Assembly (NCBI RefSeq): GCF_030268685.1
Contig: NZ_BSRQ01000012.1
Span: 186,001-250,000, forward strand
Source: Microtetraspora sp. NBRC 13810
GTDB taxonomy: Bacteria; Actinomycetota; Actinomycetes; Streptosporangiales; Streptosporangiaceae
Length of the DNA: 64,000 bases
Direction of reading: 5' to 3'
Shown here: piece by piece, positions 50,682 to 60,100 of the stretch
How the letters are laid out: each line of letters begins with the position of its first letter
Numbering within the stretch: the stretch's first letter is position 1
Notes under the pieces: generated by a model
Told to the model about the DNA's origin: nothing
Seen by the model: only the letters and a program-made list of their open reading frames with translations
The model's database searches: none
Translations under genes and position numbers: made by a program

Positions 50682-51602
50682 ATGTCGAAACTCGCCTATC
50701 TGGGCCCGGAGGGCACCTTCACCGAAGAGGCCCTGCGGATCCTGGCGCCCGAGGCCGAGCGCCTGTCCTGCCCCACCGTCGGGGCCGCGCTCGAAGCCGT
50801 GCGCCGTGGCGTGGCCGACGGAGCGGTCGTCCCGCTGGAGAACTCGCTGGAGGGCGGCATCAGCTCCACCCTCGACGAGCTCGCCTGGGGAGAGCAGCTC
50901 ATGATCACCGGGGAGCTGCTGCTGCCGGTGCGCTTCTCCCTGCTCGCCCGGGAGGGCACCGAGCTGGGGCACATCAAGCGCGTCATCACCCACCAGGCGG
51001 CCCACACCCAGTGCCGCGGTTACCTGGCCAGGGAGCTGCCCGACGCCGTGGTGGTGGCCGCCGCTTCCACCGCCGCCGCCGCCCAGGAGGTCTCGCTGCC
51101 CGGCTCGCCGTACGACGCGGCCATCGGCGCGCCGATCGCGGGTGAGCACTACGGGCTGGTGCAGGTGGCGGGCGGGATCGGCGACCGGGACGACACGGTG
51201 ACCCGTTTCGTGCTCGTCCGCAGGCCCGGACAGCTTCCCGAGCCCACCGGGGCCGACCGCACGTCCGTGGTCGCCTTCCTCGGCGACGACCACGCGGGCG
51301 CGCTGCTGGAGATGCTCACCGAGTTCTCCGTCCGGGGGGTCAACCTGACCCGCATCGAGTCCCGTCCCACCGGCAACGGCATCGGCAGCTACTTCTTCCA
51401 CTTCGACTGCGAGGGCCACATCGCCGACGCCCGGGTGGGCGAGGCGGTCTCCGGCCTGCACCGCATCCTGGCCGAGGTCCGCTTCCTCGGCAGCTACCCC
51501 CGCGCCGACGGCCTGCCCCCGGAGATCTCCAAGGGCACCGGAGAGCCCGACTTCACCGAGGCGGCCGACTGGCTGACCAGGATCCGCTCCGGCCGCTTCT
51601 GA
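50682..51602 (+). CDS. pheA: Prephenate dehydratase
   Basis: A 306-residue monofunctional enzyme converting prephenate to phenylpyruvate in phenylalanine synthesis. The catalytic domain (1-185) begins LAYLGPEGTFTEEAL and has VVPLENSLEGGIS and the DTVTRFVLV segment with the catalytic T-R-F. An ACT domain (about 200-280) with GALLEMLTEFSVRGVNL and ESRPT mediates phenylalanine feedback. It lies two genes before serS, a pairing also seen in mycobacteria. Confidence 0.95.
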   Translation: MSKLAYLGPEGTFTEEALRILAPEAERLSCPTVGAALEAVRRGVADGAVVPLENSLEGGISSTLDELAWGEQLMITGELLLPVRFSLLAREGTELGHIKRVITHQAAHTQCRGYLARELPDAVVVAAASTAAAAQEVSLPGSPYDAAIGAPIAGEHYGLVQVAGGIGDRDDTVTRFVLVRRPGQLPEPTGADRTSVVAFLGDDHAGALLEMLTEFSVRGVNLTRIESRPTGNGIGSYFFHFDCEGHIADARVGEAVSGLHRILAEVRFLGSYPRADGLPPEISKGTGEPDFTEAADWLTRIRSGRF

Positions 51603-51650
51603 GCCAGGCCCCGGCGCGCCGAGCGCGGCGGGCCGCACGGACCTGCCCGC

Positions 51651-51700
51651 CTGGTTCGGCCTGGCTCGGCCTGGCTCGGCCTGGCTCGGCCTGGCTCGGC
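51651..51700. repeat. 10-bp tandem repeat, five copies
   Basis: CTGGCTCGGC is repeated four times exactly (51661-51700) after one copy with a single substitution. It lies in the 286-bp intergenic space after pheA. Confidence 0.95.
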
Positions 51701-51888
51701 GAGCAGCCGACCGGCGGCGATCCTGGTCGCATCCGACGCCCACCATGACAGGCGATGACATTTTGTGCTCCTCAATGGCCGGAAAGAAGCGGGCCGAATT
51801 GCCGGCCGCGCCATTCTGTTAGCCTTGACCCGGGTTAAACTCCCGGCCTGAATGCCATACATCCGGAGATTCAGGCCATGATCAGGCC

Positions 51889-52854
51889 ATGCACCGAATT
51901 GCCGTCATCGCGGTTCCTCCCGTCACCCTCTTCGACCTGTCCATCCCCGAGCTGGTCTTCGGCGGCGCACTGGTGAACGGCCGCCCCGGCTACGAGGTGG
52001 TCGTCTGCACGGCGGAGCCGGGAGTGGTGGCCGGGGCAGGCAGCCTGTCGGTCAACGTGCCGCACGGGCTGGAGGCGGTCGAGCGCGCCGACACCGTCAT
52101 GGTCACCGGCACCGGCGACAGCGAGGACACCGACCCGCGGGTGCTCGCCGCGCTGCGGGCGGCGGCGCGGGAGGGGCGCCGGGTGGCGTCGATCTGCAGC
52201 GGCGCCTTCGTGCTGGCCCAGGCGGGTCTCCTCGACGGGCGCAGCGCCACCACCTACTGGGCGAGGTCCACGGAGCTGAGCCGGCGCTTCCCCGGCGTGG
52301 ACCTGCGGCCCGGCGTGCTCTACGTCGAGGACGGGCCGGTGCTGACCTCCGCCGGGCTCGCCGCCGGCATCGACCTGTGCCTGCACATGGTCCGCACCGA
52401 CTACGGCGCCGCGGTGGCCAACGCGGTGGCCAGGCACACCGTCGTCGCCCCGGTACGGCCCGGCGGCCAGGCGCAGTTCATCGACTCCCCGCTGCCCCCG
52501 GAGAACGGCGTCTCGCTCGCCGGGACCCGGGCCTGGGCGCTGGACCGGCTGGCGGAGCCGCTCACCCTCGCCGACCTCGCCGCGCACGCGCGCAGCAGCG
52601 TCAGGAACCTCACCCGCCGCTTCCGCGCCGAGACCGGGCTGAGCCCGTTGCAGTGGCTGCTGCACCGGCGGATCGAGCGGGCCAGGAAGTTACTGGAGTC
52701 GACGGAGCTGTCCGTCGAGCAGGTGGCCAGGCTCACCGGCCTCGGCACGGCCGACTCGCTGAGGCAGCATTTCGCCCGCCGGATCGGGGTGACCCCGAGC
52801 GCCTACCGCGCGACCTGGCGGCATGAGCGCGATCGCGGGGTGTCGCCCGAATAG
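51889..52854 (+). CDS. GlxA-family regulator (DJ-1/PfpI plus AraC HTH)
   Basis: A 321-residue transcription factor. The N-terminal DJ-1/PfpI-like domain (1-190) includes the nucleophile-elbow sequence [18 protein letters not shown] with a cysteine, and the C-terminal AraC HTH (about 215-312) has [20 protein letters not shown] and GVTPSAYR. Such regulators sense small metabolites. Codon 268 is TTA (52690-52692), unusual at this G+C content and potentially bldA-dependent. A short direct repeat (TCAGGCCATG) lies just before the ATG. Confidence 0.92.
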   Translation: MHRIAVIAVPPVTLFDLSIPELVFGGALVNGRPGYEVVVCTAEPGVVAGAGSLSVNVPHGLEAVERADTVMVTGTGDSEDTDPRVLAALRAAAREGRRVASICSGAFVLAQAGLLDGRSATTYWARSTELSRRFPGVDLRPGVLYVEDGPVLTSAGLAAGIDLCLHMVRTDYGAAVANAVARHTVVAPVRPGGQAQFIDSPLPPENGVSLAGTRAWALDRLAEPLTLADLAAHARSSVRNLTRRFRAETGLSPLQWLLHRRIERARKLLESTELSVEQVARLTGLGTADSLRQHFARRIGVTPSAYRATWRHERDRGVSPE

Positions 52855-52880
52855 AGGCGCGAGGGGTTCGTGGGCACGGG

Positions 52881-52886
52881 TAACCT
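52881..52886 (+). promoter_or_regulatory. -10 box of a leaderless transcript (serS)
   Basis: TAACCT lies 8 nt before the serS GTG at 52895. The same hexamer precedes pheA and the GT87 gene. Confidence 0.6.
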
Positions 52887-52894
52887 TTCGACCT

Positions 52895-54166
52895 GTGATT
52901 GACCTGCGTACCCTTCGTGAGGACCCGGACCGGCTACGGGCGTCGCAGCGTGCCCGCGGTGAGGACGACGCCGTCGTCGACACGCTGCTCGACCTCGACG
53001 AGCGCCGTCGCAGCGCGCTGAGCGGCTTCGAGTCGCTGCGCGCCGAGCAGAAGAGCGTCGGCAAGTCGGTGTCCCGGGCGTCCGGCGAGGAGCGGGCCGG
53101 GCTGCTGGAGCGGGCCAAGGAGCTCGCCGCGCAGGTGAAGAGCGCCGAGGCCGAGGCCGACCGCCTCGCCAGAGAGCTGGACGAGACCGTGATGGGCGTG
53201 CCCAACCTCGTGGAGGAGGGCGCCCCGGCCGGCGGCGAGGACGACTACGTCGTGTTGGAGGAGGTCGGCGAGAAGCCGGTCTTCGACTTCGAGCCGCGCG
53301 ACCACCTGGAGCTCGGCGAGCGGCTCGGCGCGATCGACACCGAGCGCGGCGCCAAGGTCTCCGGCGCGCGGTTCTTCTACCTGACCGGCGCGGGCGCCCG
53401 GCTCCAGCTCGGGCTGCTCAACATGGCGATCCAGCAGGCCATCGAGGCGGGCTTCGTGCCGATGATCCCGCCGGTGCTGGTGAAGCCGGAGTCCATGCAG
53501 GGCACCGGGTACCTCGGCGCGCACGCCAGCGAGGTCTACCACCTGGAGGCCGACGACCTCTTCCTCGTCGGCACCTCCGAGGTCCCGCTCGCGGCCTACC
53601 ACGCCGAGGAGATCCTCGACTCGGCCGCCCTCCCGATGCGCTACGCGGGCTGGTCGTCCTGCTTCCGCCGCGAGGCCGGCTCCTACGGCAAGGACACCCG
53701 CGGCATCATCCGGGTCCACCAGTTCGACAAGGTGGAGATGTTCTCCTACTGCCGCCCGGAGGACGCGCACGAGGAGCACCTGCGGCTGCTCGCCTGGGAG
53801 AAGGAGATGCTGGCCAAGGTCGAGCTGCCCTACCGGGTGATCGACGTCGCCGGCGGCGACCTGGGCTCCAGCGCGGCCCGCAAGTACGACTGCGAGGCGT
53901 GGGTGCCCAGCCAGGGCCGCTACCGCGAGCTGACCTCCACCTCCAACTGCACCGACTACCAGGCCCGCCGGCTGCGCGTGCGCTACCGCGACGCGAACGG
54001 CAAGCCGCAGCACGTGGCCACGCTGAACGGCACGCTCGCCACCACCCGCTGGATCGTCGCCATCCTGGAGAACCACCAGCAGGAGGACGGCTCGGTCGTG
54101 CTGCCCAAGGCCCTGCGCCCCTACGTCGGCCTCGACGTCCTGGAGCCGGTCAAGACCGCGAGGTGA
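52895..54166 (+). CDS. serS: Seryl-tRNA synthetase
   Basis: A 423-residue class II aminoacyl-tRNA synthetase. The N-terminal coiled-coil arm (about 25-100) that grips the long variable arm of tRNA-Ser precedes the catalytic core with motif 2 ([17 protein letters not shown]), [13 protein letters not shown] and motif 3 ([15 protein letters not shown]), plus [13 protein letters not shown]. It starts [12 protein letters not shown], fixing the GTG at 52895. A hairpin follows the stop. Confidence 0.97.
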   Translation: MIDLRTLREDPDRLRASQRARGEDDAVVDTLLDLDERRRSALSGFESLRAEQKSVGKSVSRASGEERAGLLERAKELAAQVKSAEAEADRLARELDETVMGVPNLVEEGAPAGGEDDYVVLEEVGEKPVFDFEPRDHLELGERLGAIDTERGAKVSGARFFYLTGAGARLQLGLLNMAIQQAIEAGFVPMIPPVLVKPESMQGTGYLGAHASEVYHLEADDLFLVGTSEVPLAAYHAEEILDSAALPMRYAGWSSCFRREAGSYGKDTRGIIRVHQFDKVEMFSYCRPEDAHEEHLRLLAWEKEMLAKVELPYRVIDVAGGDLGSSAARKYDCEAWVPSQGRYRELTSTSNCTDYQARRLRVRYRDANGKPQHVATLNGTLATTRWIVAILENHQQEDGSVVLPKALRPYVGLDVLEPVKTAR

Positions 54167-54182
54167 CCACCGGGTGAAACAC

Positions 54183-54217
54183 GAAGGCGAGGTTCGCGCT
54201 GAGCGAACCCCGCCTTC
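54183..54217. terminator. Bidirectional hairpin between serS and the cold-shock gene
   Basis: A stem of 7 bp, one mismatch and 7 bp (GAAGGCG-A-GGTTCGC against its complement) with a 5-nt loop, followed by TGTGTGTC. Confidence 0.75.
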
Positions 54218-54238
54218 TGTGTGTCAGTGGCCTAGCTG

Positions 54239-54442
54239 TCAGACCGCGCGAACCTGGGAGGCCTGCGGCCCCTTCTGACCCTGCGTGATCTCGAACTCCA
54301 CTCGCTGGCCGTCCTCGAGGCTGCGGTAGCCGCTGCCGACGATCTCAGAGAAGTGCACGAAGACGTCCGGCGCGCCGCCGTCCGGTGCGATGAAGCCGAA
54401 GCCCTTCTCAGCGTTGAACCACTTGACGGTTCCCTGAGCCAT
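54239..54442 (-). CDS. cspA: Cold-shock-domain protein
   Basis: A 67-residue single OB-fold RNA/DNA-binding protein: [15 protein letters not shown] (RNP1 KGFGFI), VFVHFSEI (RNP2) and [14 protein letters not shown]. It acts as an RNA chaperone. GGGAGAG is placed 7-8 nt before the ATG. The upstream leader contains a hairpin (54472-54494). Confidence 0.97.
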   Translation of the reverse strand: MAQGTVKWFNAEKGFGFIAPDGGAPDVFVHFSEIVGSGYRSLEDGQRVEFEITQGQKGPQASQVRAV

Positions 54443-54471
54443 TAAAGCTCTCCCTCAGGATTTGAATCTTT

Positions 54472-54494
54472 GGGATTCACACCTCGTGAATCCC
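54472..54494 (-). promoter_or_regulatory. Hairpin in the cold-shock leader
   Basis: A 9-bp perfect stem (GGGATTCAC and its complement) with a 5-nt loop, 30 nt before the cspA ATG. cspA leaders in other bacteria act as thermosensors; that role here is inference. Confidence 0.5.
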
Positions 54495-54661
54495 GGTGTG
54501 TCGTACAGCGGGGCCCCGGGGTGGCTCAGACAGTCAAGCTGGTTTTCACATCGGGATCAGCTAATACAACGCCATCACATCTAACACTATCTTGCCCCCC
54601 CGGTGTTCCCCGATGGGGAAGATTCCTTGGGAGCGGCATCACAGTGCACACTGGACCCGTT

Positions 54662-55468
54662 ATGGCAACACCCCGCATCGTCGCCACCGACCTCGACGGC
54701 ACCGCTTTGCGATCCGACGGCACGGTCTCCGAGCGCACCGCCGCCGCCTTCGCCCGAGTCGAGCACGCGGGGGCGCTGCTCGTGTTCGTCACGGGCCGCC
54801 CGCCGCGCTGGATGGGCCAGGTGGCCCGCGCCGTCCGCCACCACGGCGTCGCGATCTGCGCCAACGGCGCCCTCGTCTACGACCTGCACGCCGAGGCGAT
54901 CGTGGAGTCCCACCTGATCGAGGCGGTGGTCGTGGAGGAGGTCGTCGGACGGCTCCGCGACGCCGTGCCGGATCTGGCCTTCTCCGTCGAGTACGAGGGC
55001 GGGTTCGCGCGTGAGCCGGGTTTCCGGCCGGGCGGGCTGGACGCCGCCTCCGCCACCGCCCTGCTGGCCGGGAGTGCCCTCGTCTCGCGTCCCTGCGCCA
55101 AGCTGCTGGCCCTGCACCCCCGGATGGACCCCGACGTACTCCAGGCCGCCGTACACGAGCTTGTGGGGCATCTGGTGACCGCCACGCACTCCAGCGGGCG
55201 GGCGCTGATCGAGATGAGCGCGCAGGGGGTCACGAAGGCGACGGCGCTGGCCGCGCTGGCCGCCGCCAACCAGGCCGGCCCCGAGGAGGTGGTCGCATTC
55301 GGGGACATGCCGAACGACCTGCCCATGCTCGCCTGGGCAGGCACGTCCTACGCCGTCGCCAACGCGCACCCGGCCGTGCTGGCCGTCGTCGATCACGTGA
55401 CGACGGCCAACGACGAGGACGGCGTGGCCGCGGTGCTCGAAGAGCTTTATATGCCGGACTACAGGTAA
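54662..55468 (+). CDS. HAD-superfamily (Cof-type) phosphatase
   Basis: A 268-residue phosphatase: motif I TDLDGTAL (D10 nucleophile, D12), motif II VFVTGRP, Lys-containing motif III in QGVTKATAL and motif IV FGDMPNDLPML, with a C2-type cap (about 85-190). These enzymes dephosphorylate sugar phosphates or nucleotides. It is placed after the cold-shock gene; its 3' end overlaps bpa by 10 bp on the opposite strand. Confidence 0.9.
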   Translation: MATPRIVATDLDGTALRSDGTVSERTAAAFARVEHAGALLVFVTGRPPRWMGQVARAVRHHGVAICANGALVYDLHAEAIVESHLIEAVVVEEVVGRLRDAVPDLAFSVEYEGGFAREPGFRPGGLDAASATALLAGSALVSRPCAKLLALHPRMDPDVLQAAVHELVGHLVTATHSSGRALIEMSAQGVTKATALAALAAANQAGPEEVVAFGDMPNDLPMLAWAGTSYAVANAHPAVLAVVDHVTTANDEDGVAAVLEELYMPDYR

Positions 55469-55983
55469 GGGCCCGAGGCGCGCGGCCCCTGGTGCTCCTC
55501 GCCGCCCTGGGACATCCCGCCGGGAAGGGCCCGGCGCATCTGCTCCAGCTGGGCGCGGGCCGCCATCTGCTGGGCGAAGAGCGTCGTCTGGATGCCGTGG
55601 AACAGGCCCTCCAGCCAGCCCACGAGCTGCGCGTGCGCGACGCGGAGCTCCGCCTCGCTCGGCGGGGTGCCGTCCTCGTCGCCGGTGAAGGGCAGGGAAA
55701 GCCGCTCCAGCTCGTCCACCAGCTCGGGGGCGAGGCCGTCCTCCAGCTCCTTGATGGAGCTCTGGTGGATGTCCTTGAGCCGCTTGCGGCTCGCCTCGTC
55801 CAGAGGAGCCGCCCTGACCTCTTCGAGAAGCTGGCGGATCATGCTGCCGATCCGCATCACCTTGGCGGGCTGCTCGACGAGCTCGGCGACGGAGCGCTCC
55901 TCGTGCTCCCCCTTCTCGCCGTCCACCGCTATACCTTCCGGGCCCACGACCACGATCTGCGGGGTGGTCTCCTCAGCATTCAT
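55459..55983 (-). CDS. bpa: Bacterial proteasome activator Bpa (PafE), DUF2587
   Basis: A 174-residue ring-forming activator of the 20S proteasome: VVVGPEGIAV near the N-terminus, the helical core SVAELVEQPAKVMRIGSMI, LVGWLEGLFHGIQTTLFAQQ and the C-terminal gate-opening tail. The tail here is GPYL where M. tuberculosis has GQYL, so the penultimate Tyr is kept but Gln is Pro. ATG at 55983 follows TAGGTT by 7 nt (leaderless). The proteasome genes are not in the window. Confidence 0.9.
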   Translation of the reverse strand: MNAEETTPQIVVVGPEGIAVDGEKGEHEERSVAELVEQPAKVMRIGSMIRQLLEEVRAAPLDEASRKRLKDIHQSSIKELEDGLAPELVDELERLSLPFTGDEDGTPPSEAELRVAHAQLVGWLEGLFHGIQTTLFAQQMAARAQLEQMRRALPGGMSQGGEEHQGPRASGPYL

Positions 55984-55990
55984 GAATCTC

Positions 55991-55996
55991 AACCTA
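55991..55996 (-). promoter_or_regulatory. -10 box of a leaderless transcript (bpa)
   Basis: TAGGTT on the minus strand lies 7 nt before the bpa ATG at 55983. Confidence 0.55.
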
Positions 55997-55998
55997 AC

Positions 55999-56955
55999 TC
56001 ACCGAACCAGCAGGATCTTTCCGAAGTGCTCGCCGGATTCGAGCACCTGATGAGCCCGGGCGGCCTCGGCCATCGGGACGGTCGAGTGCACGACCGGGCG
56101 GATCGCGCCGGCCGCCACGAGGGGCCACACGTTCTCGACGACACCGCGCACGATCACGCCCTTCTCGTCGACCGGCCGGGCGCGCAGGGTGGTGCCGTGC
56201 ACCGCGGCGCGCTTGGCGAGGAGCGCCCCGAGGTTCAGCTCGCCCTTGGTGCCCCCCTGGAGGCCGATCACGACCAGCCGTCCGCCCGTATTAAGAGCTT
56301 TGATGTTATTTGCGAGGTATTTGCCGCCGATGATATCGAGGATGACGTCGGCTCGAACCTTGTCCGAAAAATCCTCTGTGCGGTAGTTGACACCTTCATC
56401 GGCGCCCAGTTCGAGGCAACGGGCCAGCTTCTCGTCAGAACCCGCTGTCACGATCACCCGCGAGCCGAACGCCTTGGCGAGCTGGATCGCCATCGTCCCG
56501 ATGCCGCTCGCGCCGCCGTGCACCAGCAGCGTCTCGGCGCGGCGCAGCCTGGCCAGCATGAACACGTTCGACCACACCGTGCTCGCCACCTCGGGCAACG
56601 CCGCCGCGTCGGTCAGCGACACCCCCTCGGGCACCGGCATCACCTGCTGCCAGGGCACCGCCACCCGCTCGGCGTAACCGCCGCCGGCCAGCAGCGCGCA
56701 CACCTCGTCCCCGGCCTTGAACCCCTCCACGTCCGAGCCGACCTCGGCGATCACTCCCGAACATTCCAGTCCCGGATGCGGCGACGCGCCGGGCGGCGGA
56801 TTGTAGAAGCCCTGGCGTTGCAGCAGATCGGCCCGGTTGACCGCGGAGGCGGCCACATCGATGACGACCTCGCCCGGCGCCGGGCGCGGATCTGGCGCTT
56901 CTTCCCAGGTGAGGACCTCGGGACCGCCTGGTTCTCGGATCACGATGGCATGCAT
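55999..56955 (-). CDS. NAD(P)H:quinone oxidoreductase, zinc-independent MDR family
   Basis: A 318-residue medium-chain reductase: GroES-like N-terminus (MHAIVIREPGGPEVLTW, VNRADLLQRQGFY) and a Rossmann domain with HGGASGIGTMAIQLAKAFG. The structural and catalytic cysteines of zinc enzymes are absent, so it is of the QOR/crotonyl-reductase type (TIGR02824-like). The C-terminus LLVR is normal. A cluster of low-G+C codons occurs at 56285-56400. ATG at 56955 follows TAGCGT by 7 nt. Confidence 0.9.
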   Translation of the reverse strand: MHAIVIREPGGPEVLTWEEAPDPRPAPGEVVIDVAASAVNRADLLQRQGFYNPPPGASPHPGLECSGVIAEVGSDVEGFKAGDEVCALLAGGGYAERVAVPWQQVMPVPEGVSLTDAAALPEVASTVWSNVFMLARLRRAETLLVHGGASGIGTMAIQLAKAFGSRVIVTAGSDEKLARCLELGADEGVNYRTEDFSDKVRADVILDIIGGKYLANNIKALNTGGRLVVIGLQGGTKGELNLGALLAKRAAVHGTTLRARPVDEKGVIVRGVVENVWPLVAAGAIRPVVHSTVPMAEAARAHQVLESGEHFGKILLVR

Positions 56956-56962
56956 GCGGGCA

Positions 56963-56968
56963 ACGCTA
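56963..56968 (-). promoter_or_regulatory. -10 box of a leaderless transcript (quinone reductase)
   Basis: TAGCGT on the minus strand lies 7 nt before the ATG at 56955. Confidence 0.5.
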
Positions 56969-57149
56969 TCCCCAGGGCCCCCAGGGCCGGTGCGGGCGTA
57001 GAGTTCTCCCGGCACGGGTCTTTCCGGTGACGGTCTTTGCACCGACCGTGGACGGCAAGTCGATGGTTGGCTGCTTTGCTGGGAAGCCGGGACGATAATC
57101 TGCATTGTGTTTGCTGCACCTTTTATGCCCGACCCTTAGGGGGAGCACG

Positions 57150-60100
57150 GTGGCAAGACACGATCGTGAAGATCCCCACTCGCTCGAGGAACAGCTCGCC
57201 TGGCTCGACGCGATCAAGGAGACCGAGGAGGCGCCGATCGGCGCGGCGAGCACCGCCCTGGACGAGACCGTCGTCTCGCCCTACCCGAAGGACCCTTGGC
57301 GCTCGGTGCCCGCCGAGCCCGAGCCCGCGCCGCCGCTCTTCCGCGCGGCCGTCGACTCCGTCTACGGCGCCGGCCTCCCCGAGCAGGCGCCCGCGGACCC
57401 GGAGGCCGCCGACGCGGCCGGCTGGCGGGAGGCGTCCGGCCCGACGGGCGTCTTCTCCGTGCCCTCCTTCGCGCCGCCGGCCGCCCCGGGCGGTGACAAC
57501 GAGGCGTTCCTCGCCCCGCTCAAGCCGCTCCCCGCCCAGGACGAGGGCGACACCAGCGGCTACCGCCTCGGCACCTTCACCTTCAGCGAGCCGAACCAGG
57601 GCTCTTTCGACGAGCCGGGCACGGGCTCCTTGAACGAGCAGGGCACGGGCTCCTTCAGCGAGTCGGACCAGGGCTCAGCGAGCGACCGGGGCCTGTTCGA
57701 GCTCCCCGCCGACCAGGCCACCACCGCCGACCGCGGCCCCACCGAGGCCGACCCGCCCGCCGCCACCCAGTCCGGGACCACGCCGTCTGGGGCCACGCAC
57801 TCCGGGGCCACGCACTCCGGGGCCACACGCTCCGGGGCCACACGCTCCGGGGCCACGCGCTCCGGGACCGCTGACGCGCCCGCGAGCGCTCCGGCGTCAT
57901 CCGGGACCGCGTCGTCTGGCACCGTGTCGCCTGGCACCGCGTCGTACGGCGTGCCGGACCAGCCCGCCACGGCCCCGTCGTCCTTCGGCGGCCCGTCGAG
58001 CGGCTCCACGGGCGTCTTCGGGGCCCCCGAGGGATCTTCCGGCGCGGAGGGCTCCCCGGGGTCCGAGCAGCCCTCTCAGGGCGATCCAGGCGGTGCCTCC
58101 AGGGGCGCCTTCGGTGCCGGCGACTACGGCACGGACAGGGAGGCGGTCTCCGAGGAGACCCCGTCCGAGGGCTCCTCCGGCGCCGGGTCACAGCGCGAGG
58201 ACAGGGCCAAGGGCGAGAGCGGGCTCCGCGGCGACAGCGGACCCGACGGCCAGAGCGGACCCGGTGGCGACAGCGGGTTCAGTGGCGACGGGTTCGGCGA
58301 CAGCGGGTTCGGTGGCGACGGCGGGTTCAGTGGCGACGGGTTCGGCGGCGAGCGTGCCGCCTTCGCCGGAGGCGCCGGCCAGGACGCCACCCGCGAGGAC
58401 CTCGGCCACGAGCTCCTCGCCGCCCTGAGGTCCCCCGCCGACCCCCACCACGCCGACCCCCAGAGCCACGCCGACCCCCAGGAGCACGCGTACGGCACCG
58501 AGGCGCAGACGTACGGCGGCGGCGAGGGGCGCCCCTACGGCGATGCCGAGGGACGCGGCTACGGCGGCGGCGAGGAGCGCGGCCACGTGGAGCAGTGGGC
58601 GTACGGCGACGTGCGGGGGCGTGGGGACGAGGAAGCCGCGAGTACCGGCGAGCACGCCGCCACCCAGGCCGGTCCCGCCGCGGCGTCCGAGCCGACCGTC
58701 GAGAAGGCCAAGCCGGCCACCTTCCACTGGGAGCCGGCCCCCGAGCTCGCCGCGCACGACTGGACCAGGCCCGAGTCCGCCCAGGGCACCGTTCCCGGCG
58801 GCCTCGGCCTTTCTCCCCGGCCCGCCGACTCCGACCCGGCCACGAGAGCCGCGCAGTCCGCGCAGTCCGGGCAGGGCCGCCGGGGCGACGGCTCCACGGC
58901 CCACGGCGACGCGGCGGGTGGCACGGGCGCCGGGGCCGAGCAGGGCAGGCGCGCCACTCACGAGAACCGGACCGCCGGCACCGCGACGACAGGCGCTTCG
59001 AACACCCGTCCCGACGCCGCGTCAACAGGACCGGCTGCCCGTGGCGGCCCCACGTCAGGCTCGGGCGCGCCCGGTGGCGCCGTGTCGGGTTCGGGCGCGC
59101 AAGGTGGCCCCACGTCAGGCTCGGGCGCGCATGGTGGCGCCGCGTCCGGTGCGGGTGGCGGTGCCGTACCGGGGGAGGAGCCTTATCAGGCTCGGCGGCG
59201 GCAGCCGGCGTTCTCGGCGGCGGCGCGGCAGCATGCGCCGGTGAAGCCGCCGGTGGGCGGGACGCCCACCGCGGACAGCCTCGACCCCGACTCGTTGCTG
59301 CGCGGGCGGCGCGGCGGGCCCTCGCGGGGCTGGCGCAGGCTGGTCTACCGGGCGTCGGCGGGCCTGATCCAGCCGGGGGAGTCCCCGGAGGTGCGCAGGC
59401 GGCGTGAGCTGATCTCGCGCGCCCGCACGCCCGTCTCCACGGGGCACCACCGGGTCGCCGTGCTCAGCCTCAAGGGCGGGGTCGGCAAGACGACCACGAC
59501 CGTCGGGCTGGGCGCGATGCTCGCGCAGGTCAGAGGCGACCGGGTGATCGCGGTGGACGCCAATCCGGATCGCGGCACCCTGTCGGACAAGGTGGAGCTG
59601 GAGACCGCGGCCACCGTGCGCGACCTGCTCAACGAGCGCGGGCAGATCAAGCGCTACGTCGATGTGCGGGCGTTCACCTCGCAGGGGCCTTCGCGGCTGG
59701 AGATCCTCGCCTCCGACCGTGACCCTTCGGTGTCGGAGGCGTTCAGCGCCACCGACTACCAGGCCGTCTCGCAGGTGCTGGAGAACTTCTACTCCATCTG
59801 CATCACCGACTGCGGCACCGGTCTGCTGCACTCGGCGATGAGCGGCGTCCTCGGCCTGGCCGACCAGCTCGTCCTGGTCAGCTCCCCGTCGGTGGACGGC
59901 GCCCGCGCCGCCTCGGCCACCCTGGACTGGCTGGAGGCCCACCATTACGGCGAGCTGGTCAGGGCGGCGACCGTGGTGCTGTGCAGCGTACGGCCGCGCT
60001 CGAAGTCGGCGGTGGACCTGGACCGGCTGGAGGCGCACTTCGCGGCCCGCTGCCGCGCGGTGATCAGGGTGCCCTACGACCCGCACCTGGAGGAGGGCGC

